A stretch of 5,266 bases of DNA, from contig CAKVNP010000186.1 of assembly GCA_934777095.1 (NCBI GenBank), positions 1 to 5,266 of the forward strand, written 5' to 3'. How positions within the stretch are numbered: the stretch's first letter is position 1; the number at the start of each line of letters is the position of its first letter. This DNA comes from an uncultured Clostridium sp. (GTDB lineage: Bacteria; Bacillota; Clostridia; Clostridiales; Clostridiaceae). The position numbers were made by a program, and so were the translations under genes. The notes below the pieces were generated by a model that did no database searches, was not told the DNA's origin, and saw nothing but the letters and a program-made list of their open reading frames with translations. Positions 1 to 5,266 of the stretch are shown in pieces.

Positions 1-1205
1 GTACTGTTTAAATAGTTCACTGTTAATACTGAAAGTGCTTCTGCTGTTTTTGCTATGATGGATTCGGCTAGGTTAAATCTGGCATTGTGAAGTCCGTAAA
101 TCAATCCCTCTTTTTCATCCTTAGTACCAACATACATAAAGAGTGATGGTACTTTTTCTGAAAAATAACAGAAATCTTCGCCAGTCATGGAGCCGTGTTT
201 TAGTATTTCTACTATTTTTTTATTAAAGTGCTGGTTTAATACTTGTTGTGAAAAGTATACTAATTCCTTATTATTAATCACAGCATGAACTGGCTTTTCG
301 GTCTTAACCTCACATCTGCCACCTTCACTAGCTGCTATGCCTTGAATTATCTTTTCAGCCATTGCCATTATTTTTACTACTTCACCATAGCTTTCACAAC
401 GAATTGTCCCCTCCATTTCTACCGTGTCAGGTATGACATTATAAGCACCTTCGCAGCAGATATTACCAATAGTTAATACACAATTACTAAATGGCGACAC
501 TCTCCTAGAAATTATATTTTGTAAAGCTGAATATATACTTACTGAAATAGCTATAGGATCAATAGTGTTATTAGGCTGTGCACCATGTCCACCTTTACCG
601 ATTACTTTGATGCAAAATTTATTTGATGCTGCCATGGCCATTCCGTCAACAACGCCAAACTTACCAAGTTCTAGATTAGGCCATGCGTGACATGCTAGTG
701 CTATATCTACTTTAGGCGCTATATTTAACAAGTCATAATTTTTTAACAGGACATCTGCTCCACCATAATCTTCTTCGGCTGGCTGGAATAAAATTTTAAT
801 TACTCCAGTAAAACTGTCTCTTATTTTATTTAAGATATATGCAGCCCCCAGAAGCCATGCCACATGTGAATCATGTCCGCAGGCATGCATAACTCCTTGA
901 ATCTTCGACTTATATTCTAAATCATTTAATTCTTCAATAGGCAAGGCATCCATGTCTGCACGTAAAAGTACTGTTCTGCCAGGTTTATTGCCTCTTATTA
1001 TCGCCATTACAGTAGTTTCATATATATTATCATATATTTCATTAATACCGTATTCTTTTAATTTCTTAACAATTAATCTGCTAGTGTTTATTTCTTTTAA
1101 TGAAAGTTCAGGATATGAATGGATTTTTCTTCTTATCTTTATAATATCCTCTTCTATATCCTTAGATAAGTTTTGTATTAAAGCAAATATAACAATCATC
1201 TCCAT
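1..1205 (-). CDS. M20-family (M20D-type) metal-dependent amidohydrolase, 3' end cut by window edge
   Basis: The minus-strand frame is open from an ATG at 1205-1203 to base 1 (401 complete codons, no stop). Family members run about 380-400 residues, so only the last few residues should be missing. The M20D signatures appear in order: IRRKIHSYPEL (24-34), LRADMDALP (81-89), MHACGHDSH (106-114), FQPAEE (140-145), CHAWP (172-176), GKGGHGAQP (203-211), TGEDF (341-345) and LHNARF (372-377). The expected metal ligands Cys109, His111, Glu145, His173 and His373 are present, so an active two-metal hydrolase is likely. The family cleaves N-acyl amino acids, hippurate-like amides or small peptides, usually in the cytoplasm; the sequence does not settle the substrate. 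N-acetyl-diaminopimelate deacetylase is a related possibility. There is no clear signal peptide. An in-frame stop lies three codons before the ATG, so the start is ATG 1205 or ATG 1199, neither with a good Shine-Dalgarno. The gene lies 46 nt after pyrE and may be cotranscribed with it. Confidence 0.9.
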   Translation of the reverse strand, partial: MEMIVIFALIQNLSKDIEEDIIKIRRKIHSYPELSLKEINTSRLIVKKLKEYGINEIYDNIYETTVMAIIRGNKPGRTVLLRADMDALPIEELNDLEYKSKIQGVMHACGHDSHVAWLLGAAYILNKIRDSFTGVIKILFQPAEEDYGGADVLLKNYDLLNIAPKVDIALACHAWPNLELGKFGVVDGMAMAASNKFCIKVIGKGGHGAQPNNTIDPIAISVSIYSALQNIISRRVSPFSNCVLTIGNICCEGAYNVIPDTVEMEGTIRCESYGEVVKIMAMAEKIIQGIAASEGGRCEVKTEKPVHAVINNKELVYFSQQVLNQHFNKKIVEILKHGSMTGEDFCYFSEKVPSLFMYVGTKDEKEGLIYGLHNARFNLAESIIAKTAEALSVLTVNYLNS

Positions 1206-1251
1206 TATTATTTAAATATATGAAATAACACTATATCTTATATTTTAGCTA

Positions 1252-1926
1252 TTATTTTGCACCATATTGTTCATAATACTTTTCAATAGCATTTTTCATT
1301 TCATCATTTATATAAACTTTACCGTTTATTTCTCTATTATATAAATACTCTACCACTTCAGCCATTGTTACAATTGAGTAAGTGGTAATTCCAAAGGCTT
1401 CTTTTATTTCTGCTTGGGCAGATCTTTCACCCTTACCTTTTTCCATTCTATCAACTGAAATTACTAATCCTTGAATTTGGACATCTCCCTGAGCTTTTAA
1501 AATTGGCGCTGTTTCATAGATAGAAGTTCCAGCTGTCATCACATCCTCTACGATTACTACTTTCTTACTTTCATCAATAGATGCACCTAATAGTATTCCA
1601 CCTTCACCGTGATCCTTTACTTCTTTTCTATTTGAACAGTATTCAACATTAACGTCGTAAAGTCTGTTCATTGCAATAGCTGTAGTAACTGTTAGTGGTA
1701 TGCCTTTATAAGCAGGTCCAAATAAAACATCAACATCCTTACCGAAATGCTTGTTTATTGTTTGTGCATAAAATGATCCAAGCTTTTCTAGCTGTTCACC
1801 AGTTGTATAATTGCCTGTGTTAATAAAGAAAGGTGTTTTTCTTCCGCTCTTAGTTGTAAAATCACCAAATTTTAATACATTACTTTCTACCATAAATTCA
1901 ATAAATTCTTGTTTATACTGTTCCAT
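1252..1926 (-). CDS. pyrE: Orotate phosphoribosyltransferase
   Basis: PyrE transfers the phosphoribosyl group of PRPP to orotate, giving OMP and pyrophosphate, in cytoplasmic de novo pyrimidine synthesis. The 224-residue product has a normal length for the bacterial enzyme. The type I phosphoribosyltransferase PRPP loop is clear at residues 123-136 (VVIVEDVMTAGTSI, acidic pair Glu127-Asp128). KSGRKTPFF (26-34) matches the N-terminal orotate/PRPP region, FGPAYKGIP (69-77) is a conserved PyrE motif, and RKEVKDHGEGG (100-110) is the flexible catalytic loop with its Lys, Asp and His. The ATG at 1926-1924 is supported by AGAGAGG at 1942-1936, nine bases upstream. The gene stands apart from other pyr genes in this window. 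Its own promoter-like sequence sits upstream, with a leader of only about 33 nt, too short for a PyrR-type attenuator. The closest alternative, another phosphoribosyltransferase such as Xpt, lacks the catalytic-loop pattern seen here. Confidence 0.97.
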   Translation of the reverse strand: MEQYKQEFIEFMVESNVLKFGDFTTKSGRKTPFFINTGNYTTGEQLEKLGSFYAQTINKHFGKDVDVLFGPAYKGIPLTVTTAIAMNRLYDVNVEYCSNRKEVKDHGEGGILLGASIDESKKVVIVEDVMTAGTSIYETAPILKAQGDVQIQGLVISVDRMEKGKGERSAQAEIKEAFGITTYSIVTMAEVVEYLYNREINGKVYINDEMKNAIEKYYEQYGAK

Positions 1927-1950
1927 AAATAAAAACCTCTCTTTTCACAT

Positions 1951-1967
1951 ATATTTTTCTAAAATAT
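1951..1967. repeat. Small AT-only inverted repeat at the presumed pyrE transcription start
   Basis: ATATTTT (1951-1957) and AAAATAT (1961-1967) are perfect 7-nt inverted copies around the loop TCT. The repeat touches the last base pairs of the putative -10 and covers the predicted start of transcription. It could be an operator half-site pair, but A/T palindromes arise easily by chance in such AT-rich DNA. Confidence 0.3.
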
Positions 1968-1994
1968 TGTAACATTAATCGTGAAAAAAGCCAA
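1966..1994 (-). promoter_or_regulatory. Probable sigma-A-type promoter of pyrE with extended -10
   Basis: On the minus strand, -35 TTGGCT (1994-1989; 4 of 6 to TTGACA) is followed by exactly 17 nt and -10 TACAAT (1971-1966; 5 of 6 to TATAAT). The bases TGT directly before the -10 match the extended -10 TGn element. Transcription would start near 1959, giving a leader of about 33 nt that carries the pyrE Shine-Dalgarno. The site starts 15 nt after the hypE stop codon. It is predicted by eye from consensus match and position only. Confidence 0.65.
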
Positions 1995-2009
1995 TATATT
2001 TGTATTTTA

Positions 2010-3017
2010 TTAGCATATTCTAGGTAAAAGTTCGCCTTTCATTTTAGAAATAATAGTTTTTCCCCCTAAACTAGTATTTAGATAGACTTTCCCTTCTCTT
2101 TCATTTAATACTTCACCAATTATAGCAGCATCTTTTCCTAGTATATTTCCTTTTAAAATATTTATTACATTCTCTGCTGCAGATTGCTCTGCTATAATAA
2201 TGACTTTTCCTTCATTGGCTAGGTATAATGGATCCAGACCTAATAAATTACTAAAATCTAATACCTCTTCTTTATATGGTATAGCCTCTTCATTTATAGC
2301 CATACTTAAGCCACTTTCTATTGACAGTTCATTAAGTGTTGTACCTAATCCGCCTCTTGTAGGATCCCGCATAACTTTTATGCCAGATATATTGTTTTTT
2401 ATTTCATGTATTAATTGATTTAAAGGAGCGCAATCACTTTTAAGTTCTGAGTCATAAGATAAGTATTCCCTTTCATTTAGGATTGACGCCCCATGGTCGC
2501 CCATAGTACCACTGATAATTATTTTGTCCCCTGGTTTTATATTATGTATTCCTTGGAACTTATGATGTTCCTCTATAACACCAACACCAGTAGTATTGAT
2601 AAAAATCTTATCACATTTTCCTTTTTCAACAACTTTAGTATCTCCACAGACTATCTTTATTCCGGATTTTTCAGCTTCTAAGCTAATTGATTTAATTAAT
2701 GCTTCAAGTTCCTTTATGAGAAATCCTTCTTCTATTATTAATCCTAAAGATAAATATAAAGGTTTTGCTCCAGCAACTGATAAATCATTAACTGTCCCGC
2801 AGATGCTTAGCTTTCCTATATCCCCACCATTAAAGAAAATCGGATTTATTACAAAACTATCCGTAGTGATTGCAATTTCACCATTTATTAGACCTAAATT
2901 TGTAGCATCATTTTTTTGCATTAGATATTCGTTTGATAAATACTTATAAAATAACCCTTCAATTAAGTTATTAGTTTCTTCTCCACCGCTTCCATGCGCT
3001 AAAGTTACTATTTCCAT
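2010..3017 (-). CDS. hypE: Hydrogenase maturation protein HypE (carbamoyl dehydratase)
   Basis: HypE receives a carbamoyl group from HypF on its C-terminal cysteine and dehydrates it with ATP to a thiocyanate. This supplies the CN ligands of the [NiFe]-hydrogenase iron through the HypC-HypD complex in the cytoplasm. The product has 335 residues, normal for the family, and ends PRIC, so the acceptor Cys335 is the last residue and intact. HypE/PurM-type motifs follow in order: HGSGG (8-12), TTDSFVI (51-57), GGDIG (64-68), GTVNDLS (74-80), GDTKVV (125-130), NTTGVG (141-146), GDHGASIL (173-180), DPTRGGL (218-224) and LANEG (266-270). The ATG at 3017-3015 has a strong GGGAGAGG (3030-3023) five bases upstream, directly after the hypD stop, which argues for cotranscription with hypD. 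HypF is not in this window. PurL, SelD and ThiL share the fold but lack the PRIC end and the GDTKVV context. Confidence 0.97.
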   Translation of the reverse strand: MEIVTLAHGSGGEETNNLIEGLFYKYLSNEYLMQKNDATNLGLINGEIAITTDSFVINPIFFNGGDIGKLSICGTVNDLSVAGAKPLYLSLGLIIEEGFLIKELEALIKSISLEAEKSGIKIVCGDTKVVEKGKCDKIFINTTGVGVIEEHHKFQGIHNIKPGDKIIISGTMGDHGASILNEREYLSYDSELKSDCAPLNQLIHEIKNNISGIKVMRDPTRGGLGTTLNELSIESGLSMAINEEAIPYKEEVLDFSNLLGLDPLYLANEGKVIIIAEQSAAENVINILKGNILGKDAAIIGEVLNEREGKVYLNTSLGGKTIISKMKGELLPRIC

Positions 3018-3030
3018 ATCTACCTCTCCC

Positions 3031-4107
3031 TTAATGATATTTATAATAATTGCTGCATGTACCTTCTTGTGAAACCATACATGGTCCTAAAGGATTTGTT
3101 GGTGTACATACTTTACCAAAGTATCTGCAGTCAGTTGGTGAATTTTTCCCTTTAATAATATTACCGCAGAGGCAGCCATTGCTTTTTTCATGTTCATCTA
3201 TTGTTAAATTAAACTTTATTGCAGCATCAAATTGCTTATATTTTTCTTTTAATGTAAAACCAGTATCAGCAATTCGTCCCATACCTCTCCAATAGCTTGC
3301 ATTATTTTCAAATACTTCTGCGATTTTTAATAGTGCAGTTTTATTACCATCTCTCTTTACTATACTTTCATAATAATTTAAGCACCTATAGTCTTTTTCT
3401 TTAATCATTTCAACTAACTTATATACACTAGAAAGAATTTCTACTGAATTAAACCCTGAAACTATCATTGGAATGTTATATTTAAGAGCAAGATTTTCAA
3501 AATCTTTAGTTCCCGTTATTGCTGCCACATGTCCTGGGCATAAAAGGCCTTGTACCTTTATTTCTTTGTCCTCTAATAATTCTGCCATTATATTTGGCAT
3601 TCTTTTAACTGATAATATAAAACTTAAGTTACTTATTCCTTTTTCATAAGCTTTGATAATTACATCTGCATATATTGGCGCTATAGTTTCAAAGCCTACC
3701 GCTAAAAAAACTACTTCCATTTTTTTATTATCTTCAGCAATTTTAATTAAATCTAAAGGAGTATAAATTATTTTTATTTTCTTTCCTTTTGATCTTTCAA
3801 TAGCTAGTGATGATTTGCTGCCAGGCACCCTCAGCATATCTGCAAATGTAACTAGCATTACCTTATCATTATTTAGTAATTCAATAGCTTCATCTATATA
3901 TGCTGTAGAAGTAACACATACCGGGCAGCCAGGTCCTGATAAAAAATTTATTTTACCCTTTAAAAGCTTATCTATCCCATATTTATAAATAGACATCGTA
4001 TGAGTACCACATACCTCCATAATATTGATTTGTTCTTGTGTTGCTTCCTTAATTTTATTAATCAGCTTTTTAGACAATACAATATTTTCAACAATTGGAT
4101 TTTCCAT
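3031..4107 (-). CDS. hypD: Hydrogenase maturation protein HypD (Fe-S scaffold for the Fe(CN)2CO group)
   Basis: HypD is a cytoplasmic [4Fe-4S] protein that with HypC holds the iron atom while cyanide and CO ligands are attached before transfer to the hydrogenase large subunit. The 358-residue product is close to full family length. The catalytic CGTH (33-36), the GPGCPVC thiol pair (Cys61, Cys64), GFET (138-141) and CPGH (190-193) are all present. The cysteine-rich C-terminal region has Cys312, Cys314, Cys327, Cys334, Cys343 and Cys351 within the typical pattern CLCG...PTDC..FG.VCTP..P.GPCMVS.EG.C, which includes the Fe-S ligands. No key residue is missing. The ATG at 4107-4105 lies 2 nt after the hypC stop. 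Its Shine-Dalgarno GGAAGGAG (4122-4115) sits inside the last codons of hypC, so translation is probably coupled. HypE follows after 13 nt. Confidence 0.98.
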   Translation of the reverse strand: MENPIVENIVLSKKLINKIKEATQEQINIMEVCGTHTMSIYKYGIDKLLKGKINFLSGPGCPVCVTSTAYIDEAIELLNNDKVMLVTFADMLRVPGSKSSLAIERSKGKKIKIIYTPLDLIKIAEDNKKMEVVFLAVGFETIAPIYADVIIKAYEKGISNLSFILSVKRMPNIMAELLEDKEIKVQGLLCPGHVAAITGTKDFENLALKYNIPMIVSGFNSVEILSSVYKLVEMIKEKDYRCLNYYESIVKRDGNKTALLKIAEVFENNASYWRGMGRIADTGFTLKEKYKQFDAAIKFNLTIDEHEKSNGCLCGNIIKGKNSPTDCRYFGKVCTPTNPLGPCMVSQEGTCSNYYKYH

Positions 4108-4109
4108 AG

Positions 4110-4337
4110 TTATTCTCCTTCCATTACTGATGCTAATTCTTCAAATAACTCTAGGGTTTTTTCAGCTTCATCTCTATCTATTTTATTAATGGCAAATCCT
4201 GCATGAACTAATACATAATCACCAATATTTAACTCTTCAATCAGTGATACCGTTACTTCTTTTTTTATTTTTCCAAAAAGCACTACTGCTTGATCATCAT
4301 TAATTTCTATTACTTTACCAGGCATAGCTACACACAT
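4110..4337 (-). CDS. hypC: Hydrogenase maturation chaperone HypC
   Basis: HypC is a small OB-fold chaperone that binds HypD and the hydrogenase large-subunit precursor and carries the iron group between them. The 75-residue product begins MCVAMPGKV, the family hallmark. Cys2, exposed after removal of the initiator Met, is the functional thiol, and the second conserved residue His45 is present in GDYVLVHAG (39-47). I start the gene at ATG 4337-4335. The frame is also open from a GTG at 4346-4344, giving a 78-residue form MFEMCV..., but that GTG is part of the ribosome-binding site AGAGGTG and would bury the essential cysteine at position 5. The C-terminal tail (51-75) is acidic and likely helical. 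The gene is 2 nt from hypD. The HupF/HybG paralogues belong to the same family, but the adjacent hypD and hypE support HypC. Confidence 0.96.
   Translation of the reverse strand: MCVAMPGKVIEINDDQAVVLFGKIKKEVTVSLIEELNIGDYVLVHAGFAINKIDRDEAEKTLELFEELASVMEGE
4115..4122 (-). promoter_or_regulatory. hypD ribosome-binding site inside the hypC 3' end
   Basis: GGAAGGAG (4122-4115) overlaps the codons for the last Glu-Gly-Glu of HypC and lies seven bases before the hypD ATG. Ribosomes ending hypC would stop on top of it, a usual arrangement for translational coupling that keeps two complex partners in step. Confidence 0.75.
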
Positions 4338-4343
4338 TTCAAA

Positions 4344-4350
4344 CACCTCT
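4344..4350 (-). promoter_or_regulatory. hypC ribosome-binding site that decides the start codon
   Basis: AGAGGTG reads from 4350 to 4344 on the minus strand and lies six bases (TTTGAA) before ATG 4337. The GTG at its 3' end is in frame with hypC and can be mistaken for the start. Its place inside the Shine-Dalgarno, with only GAGA-type purines further upstream, favours the ATG. Confidence 0.8.
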
Positions 4351-4365
4351 CTACCTAAATTACTC

Positions 4366-4386
4366 AGGGACAGATTAGCTGCCCCC
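4366..4386 (-). other. Stem-loop between the peptidase gene and hypC
   Basis: In the minus-strand transcript GGGGCAG (4385-4379) and CUGUCCC (4373-4367) form a 7-bp stem with one internal G-U pair around the loop CUAAU. One more G-U pair (4386/4366) can extend it. The G-U appears as an A/C mismatch in the plus-strand reading, so the structure fits minus-strand RNA better. It lies just after the peptidase stop codon (4392) and about 16 nt before the hypC Shine-Dalgarno. No U-run follows, so it is not a standard intrinsic terminator. A leaky terminator, an mRNA 3'-end stabiliser or a processing site are possible. Confidence 0.5.
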
Positions 4387-4391
4387 TAACA

Positions 4392-5207
4392 TTAATCAAA
4401 ATAACTACCATATGCTATTATATTTGAGCCATGCACATTATCATAATCTTGATCATTCTTATTTATGCTATTAATCTTTACAATACCATTAGAGTTTGCT
4501 GCATGGATTATTTTATTATCTCCTAAATACATCGCAATATGGCCAGGATAATAAATCAAATCCGCTTTCTTTAATTCTTCTTTAGATATTGGCTTAATTG
4601 GGAAACCACTTTGTAATTTTGCGTCCCTGTAGATATTAATGCCGTTTAACATATATGCCATAGAGCATAATCCGGAACAATCAATACCTAATGGTGTCTT
4701 GCCACCCCACCTATACTGGACTCCTAAATAAGATAATGCTGATTCCACAATGTTTTCCCGTAGCTTTTCTTCAGTTATATTACATTTATTTTCTTTCTTT
4801 ACATGTCCACTTTTAACCCATCCTAAATTATTAGGAGATAAATAAACTTTAGTCCACATACCTTTATTACAGGTTTGTTCCGCTGAATAGAGATATGCCC
4901 CTCTTGGTAAGGTTAATAATAATTTTGATTCTATTTCTGGGTTTTCAAGCACATCACAAAATAAACTTTCAACCTGTAATAAATCAAAATTTTCAATAGC
5001 AAATAATTCGTAATCTACAATACTTAGATATTTGTCTTCTATATACCCCTTATAATTATAGGGAGTATTAATATAACACCAATTATCATCATTATGATCT
5101 AAAATTTCCACAATCATTCCATATAGTACTTCATCTATTCTTACTTCTGAACTCGCAGGTGAAGAATACAAAGGAGCTAATGGTGAAGTAATTAAAGCTA
5201 ATTTCAT
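4392..5207 (-). CDS. NlpC/P60 (C40) cysteine peptidase with N-terminal SH3-like domains, YkfC-like
   Basis: The C-terminal half (about 150-271) is an NlpC/P60 domain. YRWGGKTPLGIDCSGL (165-180) carries the nucleophile Cys177, GHIAMYLG (222-229) the catalytic His223, and IIHAAN (233-238) the third residue His235. Residues 1-65 resemble a bacterial SH3 domain (LYSSP...DEVLYGM...NWCYINT...GYI), and about 70-140 looks like a second (LPRGAYLY...WTKVYL...GWV). This layout and the 271-residue length resemble YkfC/AvPCP-type gamma-D-glutamyl-L-diamino acid endopeptidases, which cut cell-wall peptides with a free L-Ala-gamma-D-Glu end. No signal peptide is seen, because the mildly hydrophobic N-terminus is part of the first SH3 strand. 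A cytoplasmic role in murein-peptide recycling is therefore inferred. The ATG at 5207 has TAGGTGG four bases upstream. HypC starts 54 nt downstream on the same strand, so cotranscription is possible. Exact substrate and symbol are not assigned. Confidence 0.9.
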   Translation of the reverse strand: MKLALITSPLAPLYSSPASSEVRIDEVLYGMIVEILDHNDDNWCYINTPYNYKGYIEDKYLSIVDYELFAIENFDLLQVESLFCDVLENPEIESKLLLTLPRGAYLYSAEQTCNKGMWTKVYLSPNNLGWVKSGHVKKENKCNITEEKLRENIVESALSYLGVQYRWGGKTPLGIDCSGLCSMAYMLNGINIYRDAKLQSGFPIKPISKEELKKADLIYYPGHIAMYLGDNKIIHAANSNGIVKINSINKNDQDYDNVHGSNIIAYGSYFD

Positions 5208-5245
5208 AAATCCACCTAATACCTTTCATCGTTACTAATTAATTT

Positions 5246-5251
5246 ATTATA
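5246..5251 (-). promoter_or_regulatory. Possible -10 element upstream of the peptidase gene
   Basis: A perfect TATAAT (5251-5246, minus strand) lies 38 nt before the peptidase ATG. A -35 at normal spacing would fall beyond the right edge of the window, so it cannot be checked. Chance matches are frequent in this AT-rich gap (5208-5266), which shows no other structure. Confidence 0.3.
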
Positions 5252-5266
5252 TATGCTACTCCAGAC

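Noticed and set aside
285..476. Plus-strand open frame of 63 codons
   Set aside because: It lies wholly inside the M20 amidohydrolase frame on the other strand, has no recognisable domain, and is a shadow frame.
952..1215. Plus-strand open frame of 87 codons with hydrophobic stretches
   Set aside because: It is antisense to the conserved N-terminal half of the M20 gene. Its membrane-like look comes from the reverse complement of AT-rich, lysine- and glutamate-rich codons.
2596..2949. Plus-strand open frame of 117 codons
   Set aside because: It is antisense to hypE, whose protein motifs are fully conserved through this stretch. No ribosome-binding site or domain supports it.
3050..3295. Plus-strand open frame of 81 codons
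   Set aside because: It is antisense to the cysteine-rich C-terminus of hypD and reflects that sequence only.
4000..4206. Plus-strand open frame of 68 codons spanning the hypC-hypD junction
   Set aside because: It overlaps two well-supported genes on the opposite strand and has no family likeness.
1971..4397. Ten-base match AACATTAATC at 1971-1980 and 4388-4397
   Set aside because: It is short and AT-rich and lies in different contexts (promoter spacer, end of the peptidase gene). Chance explains it.
4392..5207. Reading the peptidase N-terminus as a secretion signal
   Set aside because: The first 20 residues contain one lysine and several prolines and serines but no continuous hydrophobic core, and they align with the first strand of an SH3-like domain.
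5208..5266. Possible riboswitch or leader RNA upstream of the peptidase gene
   Set aside because: Only 59 bases are visible. They are AT-rich without a paired-stem pattern or known riboswitch core.

Overview
The window is about 5.3 kb of AT-rich DNA with compact gene packing and strong purine-rich Shine-Dalgarno sequences of the GGAG/GAGG type. Every gene lies on the minus strand. Base composition, ribosome-binding style and gene families fit an anaerobic low-GC Firmicute of the Clostridia. No species can be named from the sequence alone.

In the direction of transcription (high to low coordinates) the order is: a cytoplasmic-type NlpC/P60 cysteine peptidase with N-terminal SH3-like domains (5207-4392); hypC (4337-4110), hypD (4107-3031) and hypE (3017-2010), tightly spaced; pyrE (1926-1252); and an M20-family amidohydrolase (1205 to beyond base 1) that runs off the left edge and is probably missing only a few C-terminal residues.

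HypC, HypD and HypE build the Fe(CN)2CO group of [NiFe]-hydrogenases. HypE makes the cyanide ligand on its C-terminal cysteine, and the HypC-HypD complex holds the iron while ligands are added. The partners HypF (carbamoyl donor to HypE) and HypA/HypB (nickel insertion) are not in the window, nor are hydrogenase subunits, so they must be elsewhere if the pathway works. The hyp genes are probably translationally coupled: the gaps are 2 and 13 nt, and the hypD Shine-Dalgarno lies in the last codons of hypC.

PyrE (orotate to OMP, pyrimidine synthesis) has its own promoter-like sequence in the 83-nt gap after hypE, with a 17-nt spacer and an extended -10, so it is probably its own transcription unit. 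The M20 gene follows pyrE after 46 nt and may be cotranscribed. The peptidase at the right end and the M20 amidohydrolase at the left end both act on amide bonds of small peptides or acyl-amino acids. Any link between them, or to hydrogenase maturation, is inference.

All genes belong to known families with their key residues intact. I do not see an undescribed system here. The points most worth a second look are the hypC start codon, the peptidase placed directly before a hypCDE cluster that lacks hypABF, a G-U-containing stem-loop between them, and the isolated pyrE promoter. No gap between genes exceeds 300 bases.
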